A stretch of DNA of 29,013 nucleotides from positions 1 to 29,013 of the forward strand of contig JBFFXF010000076.1 of assembly GCA_041569895.1 (NCBI GenBank). The letters run 5' to 3'. Shown one piece after another: positions 1 through 6,299 of the stretch. Source of the stretch: JBFFXF01 sp041569895. Its GTDB lineage: Bacteria; Planctomycetota; UBA8108; JACQVS01. Below the pieces are notes generated by a model that was not told the DNA's origin, searched no databases, and was given only the letters and a program-made list of their open reading frames with translations. How positions within the stretch are numbered: position 1 is the first letter of the stretch; each line of letters begins with the position of its first letter. Made by a program: the position numbers and the translations under genes.

Positions 1-1
1 C

Positions 2-172
2 CTCCTGGCTCCCCTGTCCCCCGCGGACGCACGGCTGATCGTCCTTTACTTCTTCCACCAGCAGCCGGCGAGCCTGATCGCCGCGAGACTGGGCGTCGCG
101 TCGTCGACCATCCTCCGTAGCATCGACACCATCCTGCGGGCGATTCGGAGGCGTCTCGCGAACTGCGGCTAG
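2..172 (+). CDS. C-terminal fragment of a sigma-70 region 4 / helix-turn-helix protein
   Basis: The window opens inside this gene; 56 residues are visible before a TAG stop. The fragment contains LSPADARLIVLYF, then LIAARLGVASSTILRSI and a basic tail (RAIRRRLANCG). The pattern is a helix, a turn with the recognition-helix look of LGVASSTI, and a final amphipathic helix, as in region 4 of ECF-type sigma factors, which binds the -35 element. The start and regions 2-3 lie upstream of the window. It could instead be a LuxR-like or other HTH regulator, because only the DNA-binding end is seen. The frame is open from base 2 and ends cleanly, and the neighbouring tRNA is on the other strand. Confidence 0.6.
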   Translation, partial: LLAPLSPADARLIVLYFFHQQPASLIAARLGVASSTILRSIDTILRAIRRRLANCG

Positions 173-274
173 TCGCGAACAACCTCGACGGTCCGGCCGA
201 AGCGACCACGACGCCGCCGGCCATGTCCCCCCGAAGCCCGCCTCTTCGGGCTGCGTCTCGCCCTGACACGACAA

Positions 275-309
275 CGCCCGGCGGGTCCGTTTGGGTCCTT
301 CGCCGGGCG
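275..309. terminator. Candidate terminator hairpin
   Basis: A perfect 9-bp inverted repeat CGCCCGGCG / CGCCGGGCG (275-283 and 301-309) encloses a 17-nt loop. It lies between the end of the plus-strand HTH gene and the minus-strand tRNA, where convergent transcripts would need to end. Neither side has a strong T-run (the minus side reads TTGTCGT), so an intrinsic terminator is only plausible. Confidence 0.35.
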
Positions 310-350
310 TCTCGTCGCCGAGTCCTGCTCCATCGCGGCCTGCCGTTCGC

Positions 351-373
351 GAAACGTATACGGTATACGTTTC
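351..373. promoter_or_regulatory. 23-bp palindrome, operator-like dyad
   Basis: The half-site GAAACGTATAC (351-361) is followed by one central G and its exact reverse complement GTATACGTTTC (363-373): 11 matched pairs with a 1-bp centre. It is AT-richer than its surroundings. The symmetry suits a dimeric DNA-binding protein better than a terminator, since no loop could form. It lies downstream of the tRNA and of the HTH gene rather than at an evident promoter, so its target is unknown. Confidence 0.5.
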
Positions 374-394
374 CGCCTCGAGGTTACGGCCGCT

Positions 395-409
395 CCGCCG
401 TGACGGCGG
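395..409. terminator. Small GC hairpin downstream of tRNA-Arg
   Basis: CCGCCG-TGA-CGGCGG forms a 6-bp stem with a 3-nt loop about 36 bases past the tRNA 3' end on the minus strand. It could end the tRNA transcript or mark a processing point. There is no T-tract after it. Confidence 0.3.
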
Positions 410-444
410 GTCTCCTAACGCAAGGAACTCAGCGGTCTTCGATC

Positions 445-522
445 TGGTGACCCTGCAAGGATTCTAACCTTGGACCTACTGCTCCGGAGGCAGTCGCTCT
501 ATACAGGCTGAGCTACAGGGCC
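445..522 (-). tRNA. tRNA-Arg (anticodon CCG)
   Basis: Read on the minus strand, a complete 78-nt cloverleaf is present with an encoded CCA end (445-447). The acceptor stem GGCCCTG pairs with CAGGGTC with one G-U. The D-arm is GCTC...GAGC, the anticodon stem ACTGC/GCAGT encloses the loop CTCCGGA, and the T-arm CAAGG/CCTTG encloses TTAGAAT. The loop places CCG at positions 34-36, which reads the Arg codon CGG. The discriminator base is A. The T-loop is TTAGAAT rather than the usual TTCGAAT, a small departure that does not break the fold. Confidence 0.95.
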
Positions 523-546
523 ATGCTGTCCTGGTTGTCGGCTCGT

Positions 547-575
547 ATCGTACGGCTGGTCGGGGGGGAAGTCAA
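547..575 (-). promoter_or_regulatory. Promoter of tRNA-Arg
   Basis: On the minus strand, TTGACT (570-575) and TACGAT (547-552) are separated by exactly 17 bases. They match the housekeeping -35 and -10 at 5/6 and 4/6 positions. Transcription would start near 540 and leave a leader of about 18 nt before the tRNA 5' end at 522. Confidence 0.7.
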
Positions 576-631
576 CCGGGGGATGGCGGCCGGCATCGCT
601 GGTCGTAACAAGCTCGCCGAGTCGGTCCGTC

Positions 632-1999
632 TCAGCCCGCTCCCCGCCGCTTCTTCGCCTTCTTGGCGCTCGCCGCTGCCTGCAGTCTGCGGATGATCGG
701 TTCCGGCGAGGTGCCCGACTCGTCGTGCTTCAGGTAGGCGAAGACGTCGCGGCCCTCCTTGCGCTGCGTTTCGATCCACTTTCTCCACGCGTCGAGCTGC
801 CGGTTGGTGTACTTGCTTCGGCGGAGTCGGATGTAGGCGAAGTCGGCGGTGACTCTCCTCGGCGCGGTGGCGCTCTCGCCCGCGTCCCCGTCCGTCTCGC
901 TGTCGTCCTCCGAGATCACCAGCGCGACGCCCGCCGATTCGAGGCGCTCGAAGACCGATTCGTCGAACCAGCTCTCGTGGCGGAACTCCATCGCGTAGCG
1001 CTCGCCCTCCGGCAGGCTGGCGAGGAACTCCGCGAGGCGCTCGTCGTTGCGCTTGAACTGCGGCGGGAGCTGGAAGAGGATCGGTCCGAGGCGCGTGCCG
1101 AGCTCGCGGCAGCGCTCGACGAACGAATGCGTCGTGTCGCTGACGTTGGCGAGGCGACTCAGGTGCGTGATCCTCCGGTTCGCCTTGACCGCGAACGTGA
1201 AACCCTCCGGGGTCTCCTCGCGCCACTGCTCGATCACCTTCGACGTCGGGAAGCGGTAGAACGTGTTGTTGATCTCGACGGTGTCGAGCGCCCGCGAGTA
1301 GAACTCGAGGAACTTCGACTGCGGCAGCTCCTGCGGGAAGAAGCTCCCCTTCCACTCGGCGTACGAGTATCCCGACGTGCCGATCAGCGCGCGCCCGCCT
1401 CCGCGACGTCGCGTCTTCGCGCCGCCTTTCGCGCCCGCCTTGCCACCGACCCTCGCCGCCGTCGTCGCGGCGCGATCCGCCCACTTGCGATCGGCGGTCT
1501 CCTTCGATGGTTGGGCTGCAGGCGCCGCACGCGCGCCACGCTCGCGCTCCTTCATGCGCTCGAGACGCTCGAGGATGCGCCGCTCGCTCGTCTGGCCGAA
1601 GCCGGCGAGCTCGCGGATGCGTCCGTCGCGCGCCGCCCGCTCGAGCGCGTCGAGCCCGTCGATGCCGAGCTCCGTCACGAGCGCCTTGATCTTCTTCGGG
1701 CCGAGCCCCGGCACGCGCACGAGATCGGGCACGCCCTCGGGAAACCCGCCGCGCAGCCGTTCATGCTCCGACGACCGACCGCTCTTGACGAGCTCCGTGA
1801 TCACCGACGCGAGACCCTTGCCGATCCCCTGGATCTCGCGCAGCGCGCCCTCGCGCACCGCACTCTCGAGGTCGCCGTCCCACGACGCGAGACTGCGCGC
1901 GCCGTTCTGATGCGCGATGATCTCGAACCGGTTCGCATCGGAGAGCTCGAGGAGCACCGCCATCTCCTCGAGCACGCGGACGACGTCTTCCTTTTTCAT
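632..1999 (-). CDS. PolX-type helix-hairpin-helix region fused to a DUF72 domain
   Basis: The 455-aa protein has two parts. Residues 1-150 resemble the N-terminal region of bacterial family X DNA polymerases (MKKEDVVRVLEEMA, NRFEIIAHQNGAR). They carry two hairpin-type motifs, GIGKG (58-62) and PGLGPKK (97-103), and a third LAGFGQ. A basic Ala/Lys/Arg/Gly linker (about 150-203) follows. Residues 204-440 are DUF72, shown by LIGTSGYSYAEWKG, INNTFYRFP, FAVKANRRITH, ILFQLPP, YAMEFRHESWF and YLKHDESG. DUF72 is a TIM-barrel family of unknown function. No polymerase palm is present. I chose the ATG at 1999 (GGAG about 12 bases upstream) because the PolX homology begins there; the frame is open further upstream but low in meaning. 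The HhH part would be expected to bind DNA. Confidence 0.85.
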   Translation of the reverse strand: MKKEDVVRVLEEMAVLLELSDANRFEIIAHQNGARSLASWDGDLESAVREGALREIQGIGKGLASVITELVKSGRSSEHERLRGGFPEGVPDLVRVPGLGPKKIKALVTELGIDGLDALERAARDGRIRELAGFGQTSERRILERLERMKERERGARAAPAAQPSKETADRKWADRAATTAARVGGKAGAKGGAKTRRRGGGRALIGTSGYSYAEWKGSFFPQELPQSKFLEFYSRALDTVEINNTFYRFPTSKVIEQWREETPEGFTFAVKANRRITHLSRLANVSDTTHSFVERCRELGTRLGPILFQLPPQFKRNDERLAEFLASLPEGERYAMEFRHESWFDESVFERLESAGVALVISEDDSETDGDAGESATAPRRVTADFAYIRLRRSKYTNRQLDAWRKWIETQRKEGRDVFAYLKHDESGTSPEPIIRRLQAAASAKKAKKRRGAG

Positions 2000-2353
2000 G
2001 CGCGACCTGCTCCGCTGATCGCCCCGCTCGCAACCCGACGCCACCTTACCCCCTGGTTGTCGGTTTGTGGAGTCCGCACCGGGAGAGTGCCTGGCGTTTC
2101 GGCGACGCGACCGTCCGATAAATCCCCCTGCCGGAAAGCTTGCCCGGCCCCCATCGCCCACTTACGATTGACCTCACCTGCTCCTGGATTCTCTCGCACA
2201 CCTTCTCGGCGGCCCGCCACCCGCGGCGCCGTTCCCCGAGTGCGGTCCCGGCAGCGAAAGCGACCGGGCGCTCGGCTGCGAGCAGATTCCCGCGGCGTGC
2301 GGCGGCTGATCGGCGCGCATGTCGGAATTTGTCGTGGCCTCGTCATCGGAGCT
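2000..2353. other. Intergenic region without a supported gene
   Basis: This is the shared upstream region of the divergent DUF72 fusion and the cytochrome/monooxygenase gene. Frames crossing it on both strands are extensions of neighbouring genes and look compositional, with no domain-like sequence. The only signal I can name is the promoter near its right end, listed separately. Confidence 0.5.
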
Positions 2354-2380
2354 TTGAGGGGCAGCCAGCGTTGCTACAAT
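2354..2380 (+). promoter_or_regulatory. Candidate promoter of the cytochrome/monooxygenase gene
   Basis: TGCTACAAT (2372-2380) is an extended -10 with TACAAT matching the consensus at 5/6. A weak TTGAGG (2354-2359) lies 15 bases before it as a possible -35. The predicted start is about 70 bases before the ATG at 2456. Confidence 0.5.
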
Positions 2381-2426
2381 GTTGCGGGCCCTGAAACGGG
2401 AACGCGTTCTGTTGATCGACGGCTGT

Positions 2427-2452
2427 TTGTAGAGGAATGTTGTAGAGGAATG
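2427..2452 (+). repeat. 13-bp tandem duplication carrying the ribosome-binding site
   Basis: TTGTAGAGGAATG occurs twice back to back (2427-2439 and 2440-2452). Each copy holds AGAGGA followed directly by ATG. The second AGAGGA (2444-2449) lies 6 bases before the ATG at 2456, which fits normal spacing and decides that start over the ATG at 2450. The duplication leaves two ribosome-binding sites in the leader. Confidence 0.75.
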
Positions 2453-2455
2453 CTG

Positions 2456-3727
2456 ATGACGCGCTCGACCTGGATCGTTCTGCTGCTCGGTTCCGTGCTG
2501 ATCACCCCCGCGCTCGACGCCGAACCACCTGCGAAGCCGACCTACTCGAAGGACATCGCGCCCATCTTCCGCAGTCGCTGCGAGAGCTGTCACCGGCCCG
2601 GCGAGGTGGCGCCGATGTCGCTCGTGACCTACGACGGCGTGCGGCCGTGGCTGCGGTCGATCCGGAACGAGGTGCGGTCGCGCTCGATGCCGCCCTGGCA
2701 CGCCGATCCGAAGCACGGCTCCTTCGTCAACGATCCGAGCCTGAGCGAGCAGGAGTTGGCGACCATCCTCGAGTGGATCGAGGCCGGCGCTCCCGAGGGC
2801 GATCCGTCCGATCTGCCGCCGCCGGGGGAGTGGGTCGAGGGGTGGCGAATCGGCGAGCCCGACGCCGTCTTCGAGATCCCCGAGCCGTTCCTCGTCCCCG
2901 CCACCGGCGTCGTGCCCTACAAGTACTTCCTCGTGCCGACGAACTACAAGGAGGACCGCTGGATCGTGCGCGCCGACGCGCGGCCCGGCAACCGCGAGGT
3001 CGTCCATCACATCATCGTCTTCGTGCTCGACAAGAACGAGCTCGGCCAGCGCAAGCGTCGCGGCAACATCCTCGAGAAGGAGCTCGCTGGCTACGCGCCC
3101 GGCGAGGGGCCCGCGATCTTTCGCCCCGGCACGGCCAAGCTCCTGCCGCGTGGCTCGACGCTGATGTTCCAGGTGCACTACACGCCGAACGGCAAGGCGC
3201 AGTACGATCGCTCCAAGGTCGGCTTCGTCTTCGCGCGCGAGCCGATCCGCGAGGAGGTCTTCACGCGCGCCATCATCAACCACCGCTTCCGCATCCCGCC
3301 GCACGACGAGAACCACCGCGTCGAGGCCTGGTCGCGCACCTTCAAGCGCGACACGCCCCTGTACTCGCTGATGCCGCACATGCACCTGCGCGGCAAGAGC
3401 TTCGAGTTCCGGCTCATCGAGCCCGACGGCAGCGAACGCACGCTGCTCTCGGTGCCCGAGTACGACTTCGACTGGCAGCACTACTACGCCTTCAAGGAGC
3501 CGCTCGTCGTCAAGAAGGGCTCGAAGATCCACTGCATCGCCCACTTCGACAACTCGAAGAACAACGCCGCGAACCCCGACCCCGACGCCACCGTCCGCTG
3601 GGGCGACCAGACGTGGGAGGAGATGATGATCGGCTTCCTGACGCTGAGTCGACCCGTGGAGCCCGCGGCCGAGAAGTCCGGCGAGCCAACCGCCACCGCC
3701 TCGAGCGACAAGCGCGAGCGGTTCTGA
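2456..3727 (+). CDS. Secreted c-type haem protein with copper type II monooxygenase-like domain
   Basis: The product is a 423-aa exported protein with a signal peptide (MTRSTWIVLLLGSVLITPALDA). A haem c site C42-E-S-C45-H46 is followed by MPPWH (Met78), a likely axial ligand, forming a cytochrome domain of about 100 residues. The rest resembles the copper type II, ascorbate-dependent monooxygenase fold (PHM/DBM family). It has H184-H185 in VVHHIIVF, H241 in QVHYTPNG, the HxH pair H318/H320 in LMPHMHLRG, and Met400/401 in EEMMIGF. These correspond in order to the CuH (HH...H) and CuM (HxH...M) ligands. It probably oxidises a small substrate in the periplasm with electrons passing through the haem; the substrate is unknown. 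It ends 18 bases from the convergent lipoprotein gene. Confidence 0.8.
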   Translation: MTRSTWIVLLLGSVLITPALDAEPPAKPTYSKDIAPIFRSRCESCHRPGEVAPMSLVTYDGVRPWLRSIRNEVRSRSMPPWHADPKHGSFVNDPSLSEQELATILEWIEAGAPEGDPSDLPPPGEWVEGWRIGEPDAVFEIPEPFLVPATGVVPYKYFLVPTNYKEDRWIVRADARPGNREVVHHIIVFVLDKNELGQRKRRGNILEKELAGYAPGEGPAIFRPGTAKLLPRGSTLMFQVHYTPNGKAQYDRSKVGFVFAREPIREEVFTRAIINHRFRIPPHDENHRVEAWSRTFKRDTPLYSLMPHMHLRGKSFEFRLIEPDGSERTLLSVPEYDFDWQHYYAFKEPLVVKKGSKIHCIAHFDNSKNNAANPDPDATVRWGDQTWEEMMIGFLTLSRPVEPAAEKSGEPTATASSDKRERF

Positions 3728-3745
3728 CGCGCGACGCGGTCGCGA

Positions 3746-4894
3746 TCAGCGAGTCGTCGATCCGGCCGAGCGGAGGACCGCGACGCCGCGGTCGAACACC
3801 ACCCGCGACTCCCCCACGCGCTCGCCGTTGCCCGCGTCGCCGTGAAGCTCGATCAGCCACGCGCCACGGACGACATCGCGCACGGCGCGCTCGAGGTCCC
3901 GCCGCGCACCGCCGAGCTCGCGCAACCGGGCGTCGCGGCCGAGCTCGAGCGCCACGTCCTTCGCCGCCATCGCCGGCGCGTAGAGCTTCTCCCAGCTGCG
4001 CTCGCCGATCAGCCGCGCCACCTCGTCGGCCTCCTTCCCGAGTCGCTCCACGAGCTCCGCGCTCGAGAAGCCCGAGAGGTCCTCCGGCGCCGTGTCGGGC
4101 GCGCCCCGCTCCTGGGCGATCGCCTCGATCGCTCCCGCCCGGGCGCCCTCCTCGACGCTCGGCGCCTCGAAGCGGAAGTCGAAGCGATGCTCCTCGCCGG
4201 GCGAGCGCGTGAACTCGATGAACGCCGTCACCTCGACGGGGAACGCCGCGAGCTCCGCCGGCAGCGTCGCGACGAGGTACTCCCCGCCCGACGACGGGCC
4301 AAGCGCGATGCGGAGCGCATCGTCCTCGCCATCACCGCCGAGCTCCACCCGCCCACTCGCGCGGTCGGCCGGGAGCGGCCTCGTGAAGTCATCATAGATA
4401 TGGACACGCAGCTCGCCGGGCGAGGGCATCGCTCCCTCGAGGTGATGCCAGTTGTCCGGCGCCATGAAGAATTGCCCGCCGTGACGCGGATTGTGGTCGC
4501 CATGCGGCAGCGCCTCGAGCGACTCCTCGAGCGGGAAGTCACAGCGCGGACACGCGCCCGCGGCGAGCTCGCGGACGTCCTCGTGATCGGCGCAGCGAAA
4601 GACGACCGCCATCGCCACCGGCTTCAGCGCCCTCTCGCAGATCGGGCAGAGCCCCTCGTCGCCGCGAACGATCACCGGGTGCGCGAGGCACTGCCAGGTG
4701 AGCTCGGTCCTCGTGCCGATGAGGTGCATCGAGCACTTCGGGCAGAGCGCGGGCGTCGGCGAGGCGACCCCGGGACACATCGGGCAGGTCCAGACGCCGT
4801 TGAAGGCGGTGTCGTCGGGCGCCTGGTCGTCGGTGGTGGGGTCGGAACAGGCGGGGAGGGCGAGGAGGGGGAGGAGGAGAATGAGTTTTTTCAC
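3746..4894 (-). CDS. Lipoprotein with three heavy-metal-binding (HMBD/YHS-like) segments
   Basis: The 382-aa product begins with a lipoprotein signal (KKLILLLPLLALPAC, lipid-bearing Cys16). Three short Cys/His segments follow: C37PMC...C51PKC with MHLIG, then WQCLAHP...C83PIC, then FRCADH...C115PRC. The first closely matches the HMBD found at the N-terminus of metal-efflux proteins. Next come HGDHNPRHGGQFF, a beta-rich domain of about 120 residues, and a helical C-terminal region of about 120 residues (VERLGKEADEVARLIGE) of unknown function. The start is GTG at 4894 (or the adjacent GTG at 4897), where the signal peptide begins. No clear ribosome-binding site is visible, because the start sits at the edge of an intergenic repeat. 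A role in metal binding at the outer membrane is inferred. Confidence 0.75.
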   Translation of the reverse strand: MKKLILLLPLLALPACSDPTTDDQAPDDTAFNGVWTCPMCPGVASPTPALCPKCSMHLIGTRTELTWQCLAHPVIVRGDEGLCPICERALKPVAMAVVFRCADHEDVRELAAGACPRCDFPLEESLEALPHGDHNPRHGGQFFMAPDNWHHLEGAMPSPGELRVHIYDDFTRPLPADRASGRVELGGDGEDDALRIALGPSSGGEYLVATLPAELAAFPVEVTAFIEFTRSPGEEHRFDFRFEAPSVEEGARAGAIEAIAQERGAPDTAPEDLSGFSSAELVERLGKEADEVARLIGERSWEKLYAPAMAAKDVALELGRDARLRELGGARRDLERAVRDVVRGAWLIELHGDAGNGERVGESRVVFDRGVAVLRSAGSTTR

Positions 4895-5144
4895 CACAGA
4901 GGCGCGGCGCGAGCTGGCGCAGCGCCGCGTGAGGACACGGAGGACGCACAGAGGGGTGCTTTGAGAGGCCCCCTCGAATTCGCTGGCGGAGAGCAGAGGC
5001 GAGGATTGAACGGAGAGGAGATGAGAGGCGGCTTTCTGTTCAGCGCTGAGTCCCTTGTCCGTCGCTGCGCGCCGGGATCGTGTCACGGAATGTTTCTGAA
5101 CTACGCTCATCATCGCTGCGCCGCACCCTCTGTGGTTCAATCCT
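4886..5144. repeat. Intergenic repeat bounded by inverted CCACAGAGG
   Basis: The left edge TTTTTTCACCACAGAGG (CCACAGAGG at 4894-4902) and the right edge CCTCTGTGGTTCAATCCT (5127-5144) are inverted copies. Inside, GGACACGGAGGACGCACAGAGGGG repeats the motif in degenerate form, and AGGATTGAAC (5002-5011) is an inverted copy of 5135-5144. From memory, CCACAGAGGCACAGAG-type repeats are common between genes in PVC and other environmental genomes, where they yield spurious ORFs. The element fills the divergent space between the lipoprotein and the next operon, so promoters for both must lie within or beside it. Confidence 0.65.
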
Positions 5145-5198
5145 TGAAAAGCCTTCAAACGAGATGAATCCTCCGAGCCGTTAGGATACGATCCTCTC

Positions 5199-6296
5199 AT
5201 GCCCCGGCGACACTTTTTGACAGTCTGCTCCATCGTGATGGGCTTCTCCGTGGCCTCTCCCGCGCTCGCCCACAAGCCCGTCGTTGCTCGCTACGATTTC
5301 GATCGTGACGTGCGACCCATCTTTGCCCGTCGCTGTGGTGGCTGTCACCGGCCTGGTGGGCCGGCGCCGATGTCGTTGCTGACCTACGCCGACGCGCGTC
5401 CCTGGGCCGAGGCGATCAAGGAGGAGGTGCTTTCCGAGCGCATGCCTCCCTGGGGCGTCGAGGACGGGGTGCCGCTCGCCGGTGAGCGGCGGCTGACCGC
5501 TCGCGAGCTCGATCGCATCGCCGACTGGGCCACCGGTGGCGCACCCGAGCGGCTCGCGGATGCGATTGCCTCTCCTGACGCGCCCGCCGAGAACGCCGAG
5601 TCGAGCGCTCCGCCCGCGCGGAAGCAGCCACCGCCCCTGGCGCGCACGCTCGCCGTCACGCTCGAGCACACGATGACCGCCGGCGAGAAGGAGGAGGTCG
5701 TGACGCGCACGCTTCCCGTGCCGCCGGGGACCGATCGGTGGATCGGCGGTGTGTCGCTCGACCCCGGGAATCGCGCCATCGTCCACGACGCCACCGTGGA
5801 GATCGTCTCGACGTCGCTCGTCGAGCCGCTCCTCGCGTGGACGATCGACTCGCCGCCGGTGCGCTATCCCGAGGGCTCCGGTCGTCGCCTGCCCGATGCG
5901 GTCGCCCTCCGTGTCACCATGCGCTATCGTCGTCCGTGGCACCTGGAGGAGACCACGCCGTCGGCGCGCAGCGTCGTCGTGCTCGAGCTCCTCGACGCGC
6001 CGCCCGAGCGACGAGTGGCGAGCGTCGCCGTCGCGCTCCGGGAGGACGGTGTCTCGCAGCGTGTTCCGGTTTCCGGTGAGCTGCTCGCCATCACGCCCGT
6101 TCCGGAAAAGGATGGCGCGAGGTTGCACGTCGCTCTCGGCGGCGTCACACTCCTCGCCACGCGGCATCTCGACGTCGGCTGGCCGATTCGCTACCGTCTC
6201 GAGGAGCCGCTGCCGATAACCGGAGATATGGGGCTGCTGGCGAAGGGGGAGTCGCTCGCGTCGGTCTGGCTCGAGCTCGTCGTTCCGGGGAAGTGA
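5199..6296 (+). CDS. Secreted c-type haem protein, degenerate paralogue of the copper monooxygenase-like gene
   Basis: The 365-aa product has a signal peptide ending ALAHKP. Its cytochrome domain matches the gene at 2456 closely: DVRPIFARRC46GGC49H50RPGGPAPMSL and RMPPW (Met82). The downstream domain aligns only loosely. The HH pair is replaced by VHDATV (H196, D197), the QVHY position reads MRYRRPW, and no HxH or terminal Met site is seen, so the copper centres appear lost. It is likely a periplasmic monohaem electron carrier or a non-catalytic partner. The start ATG lacks a clear Shine-Dalgarno sequence; AGGAT-ACG-ATCCT (5183-5195) lies just upstream. It is first in an operon: the next ATG is 3 bases after its stop. 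Confidence 0.75.
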   Translation: MPRRHFLTVCSIVMGFSVASPALAHKPVVARYDFDRDVRPIFARRCGGCHRPGGPAPMSLLTYADARPWAEAIKEEVLSERMPPWGVEDGVPLAGERRLTARELDRIADWATGGAPERLADAIASPDAPAENAESSAPPARKQPPPLARTLAVTLEHTMTAGEKEEVVTRTLPVPPGTDRWIGGVSLDPGNRAIVHDATVEIVSTSLVEPLLAWTIDSPPVRYPEGSGRRLPDAVALRVTMRYRRPWHLEETTPSARSVVVLELLDAPPERRVASVAVALREDGVSQRVPVSGELLAITPVPEKDGARLHVALGGVTLLATRHLDVGWPIRYRLEEPLPITGDMGLLAKGESLASVWLELVVPGK

Positions 6297-6299
6297 GCC

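Noticed and set aside
223..450. 75-codon plus-strand frame in the first spacer
   Set aside because: It runs over the hairpin and palindrome and into the tRNA, is Arg/Pro-rich, and has no ribosome-binding site.
725..2455. Open frame extending the cytochrome gene far upstream
   Set aside because: It is antisense to the DUF72 fusion. The signal peptide and ribosome-binding site place the start at 2456.
4698..4964. Small frame reading FFTTEARRELAQ
   Set aside because: It runs through the CCACAGAGG repeat, a well-known source of false ORFs, and overlaps the lipoprotein gene antisense.
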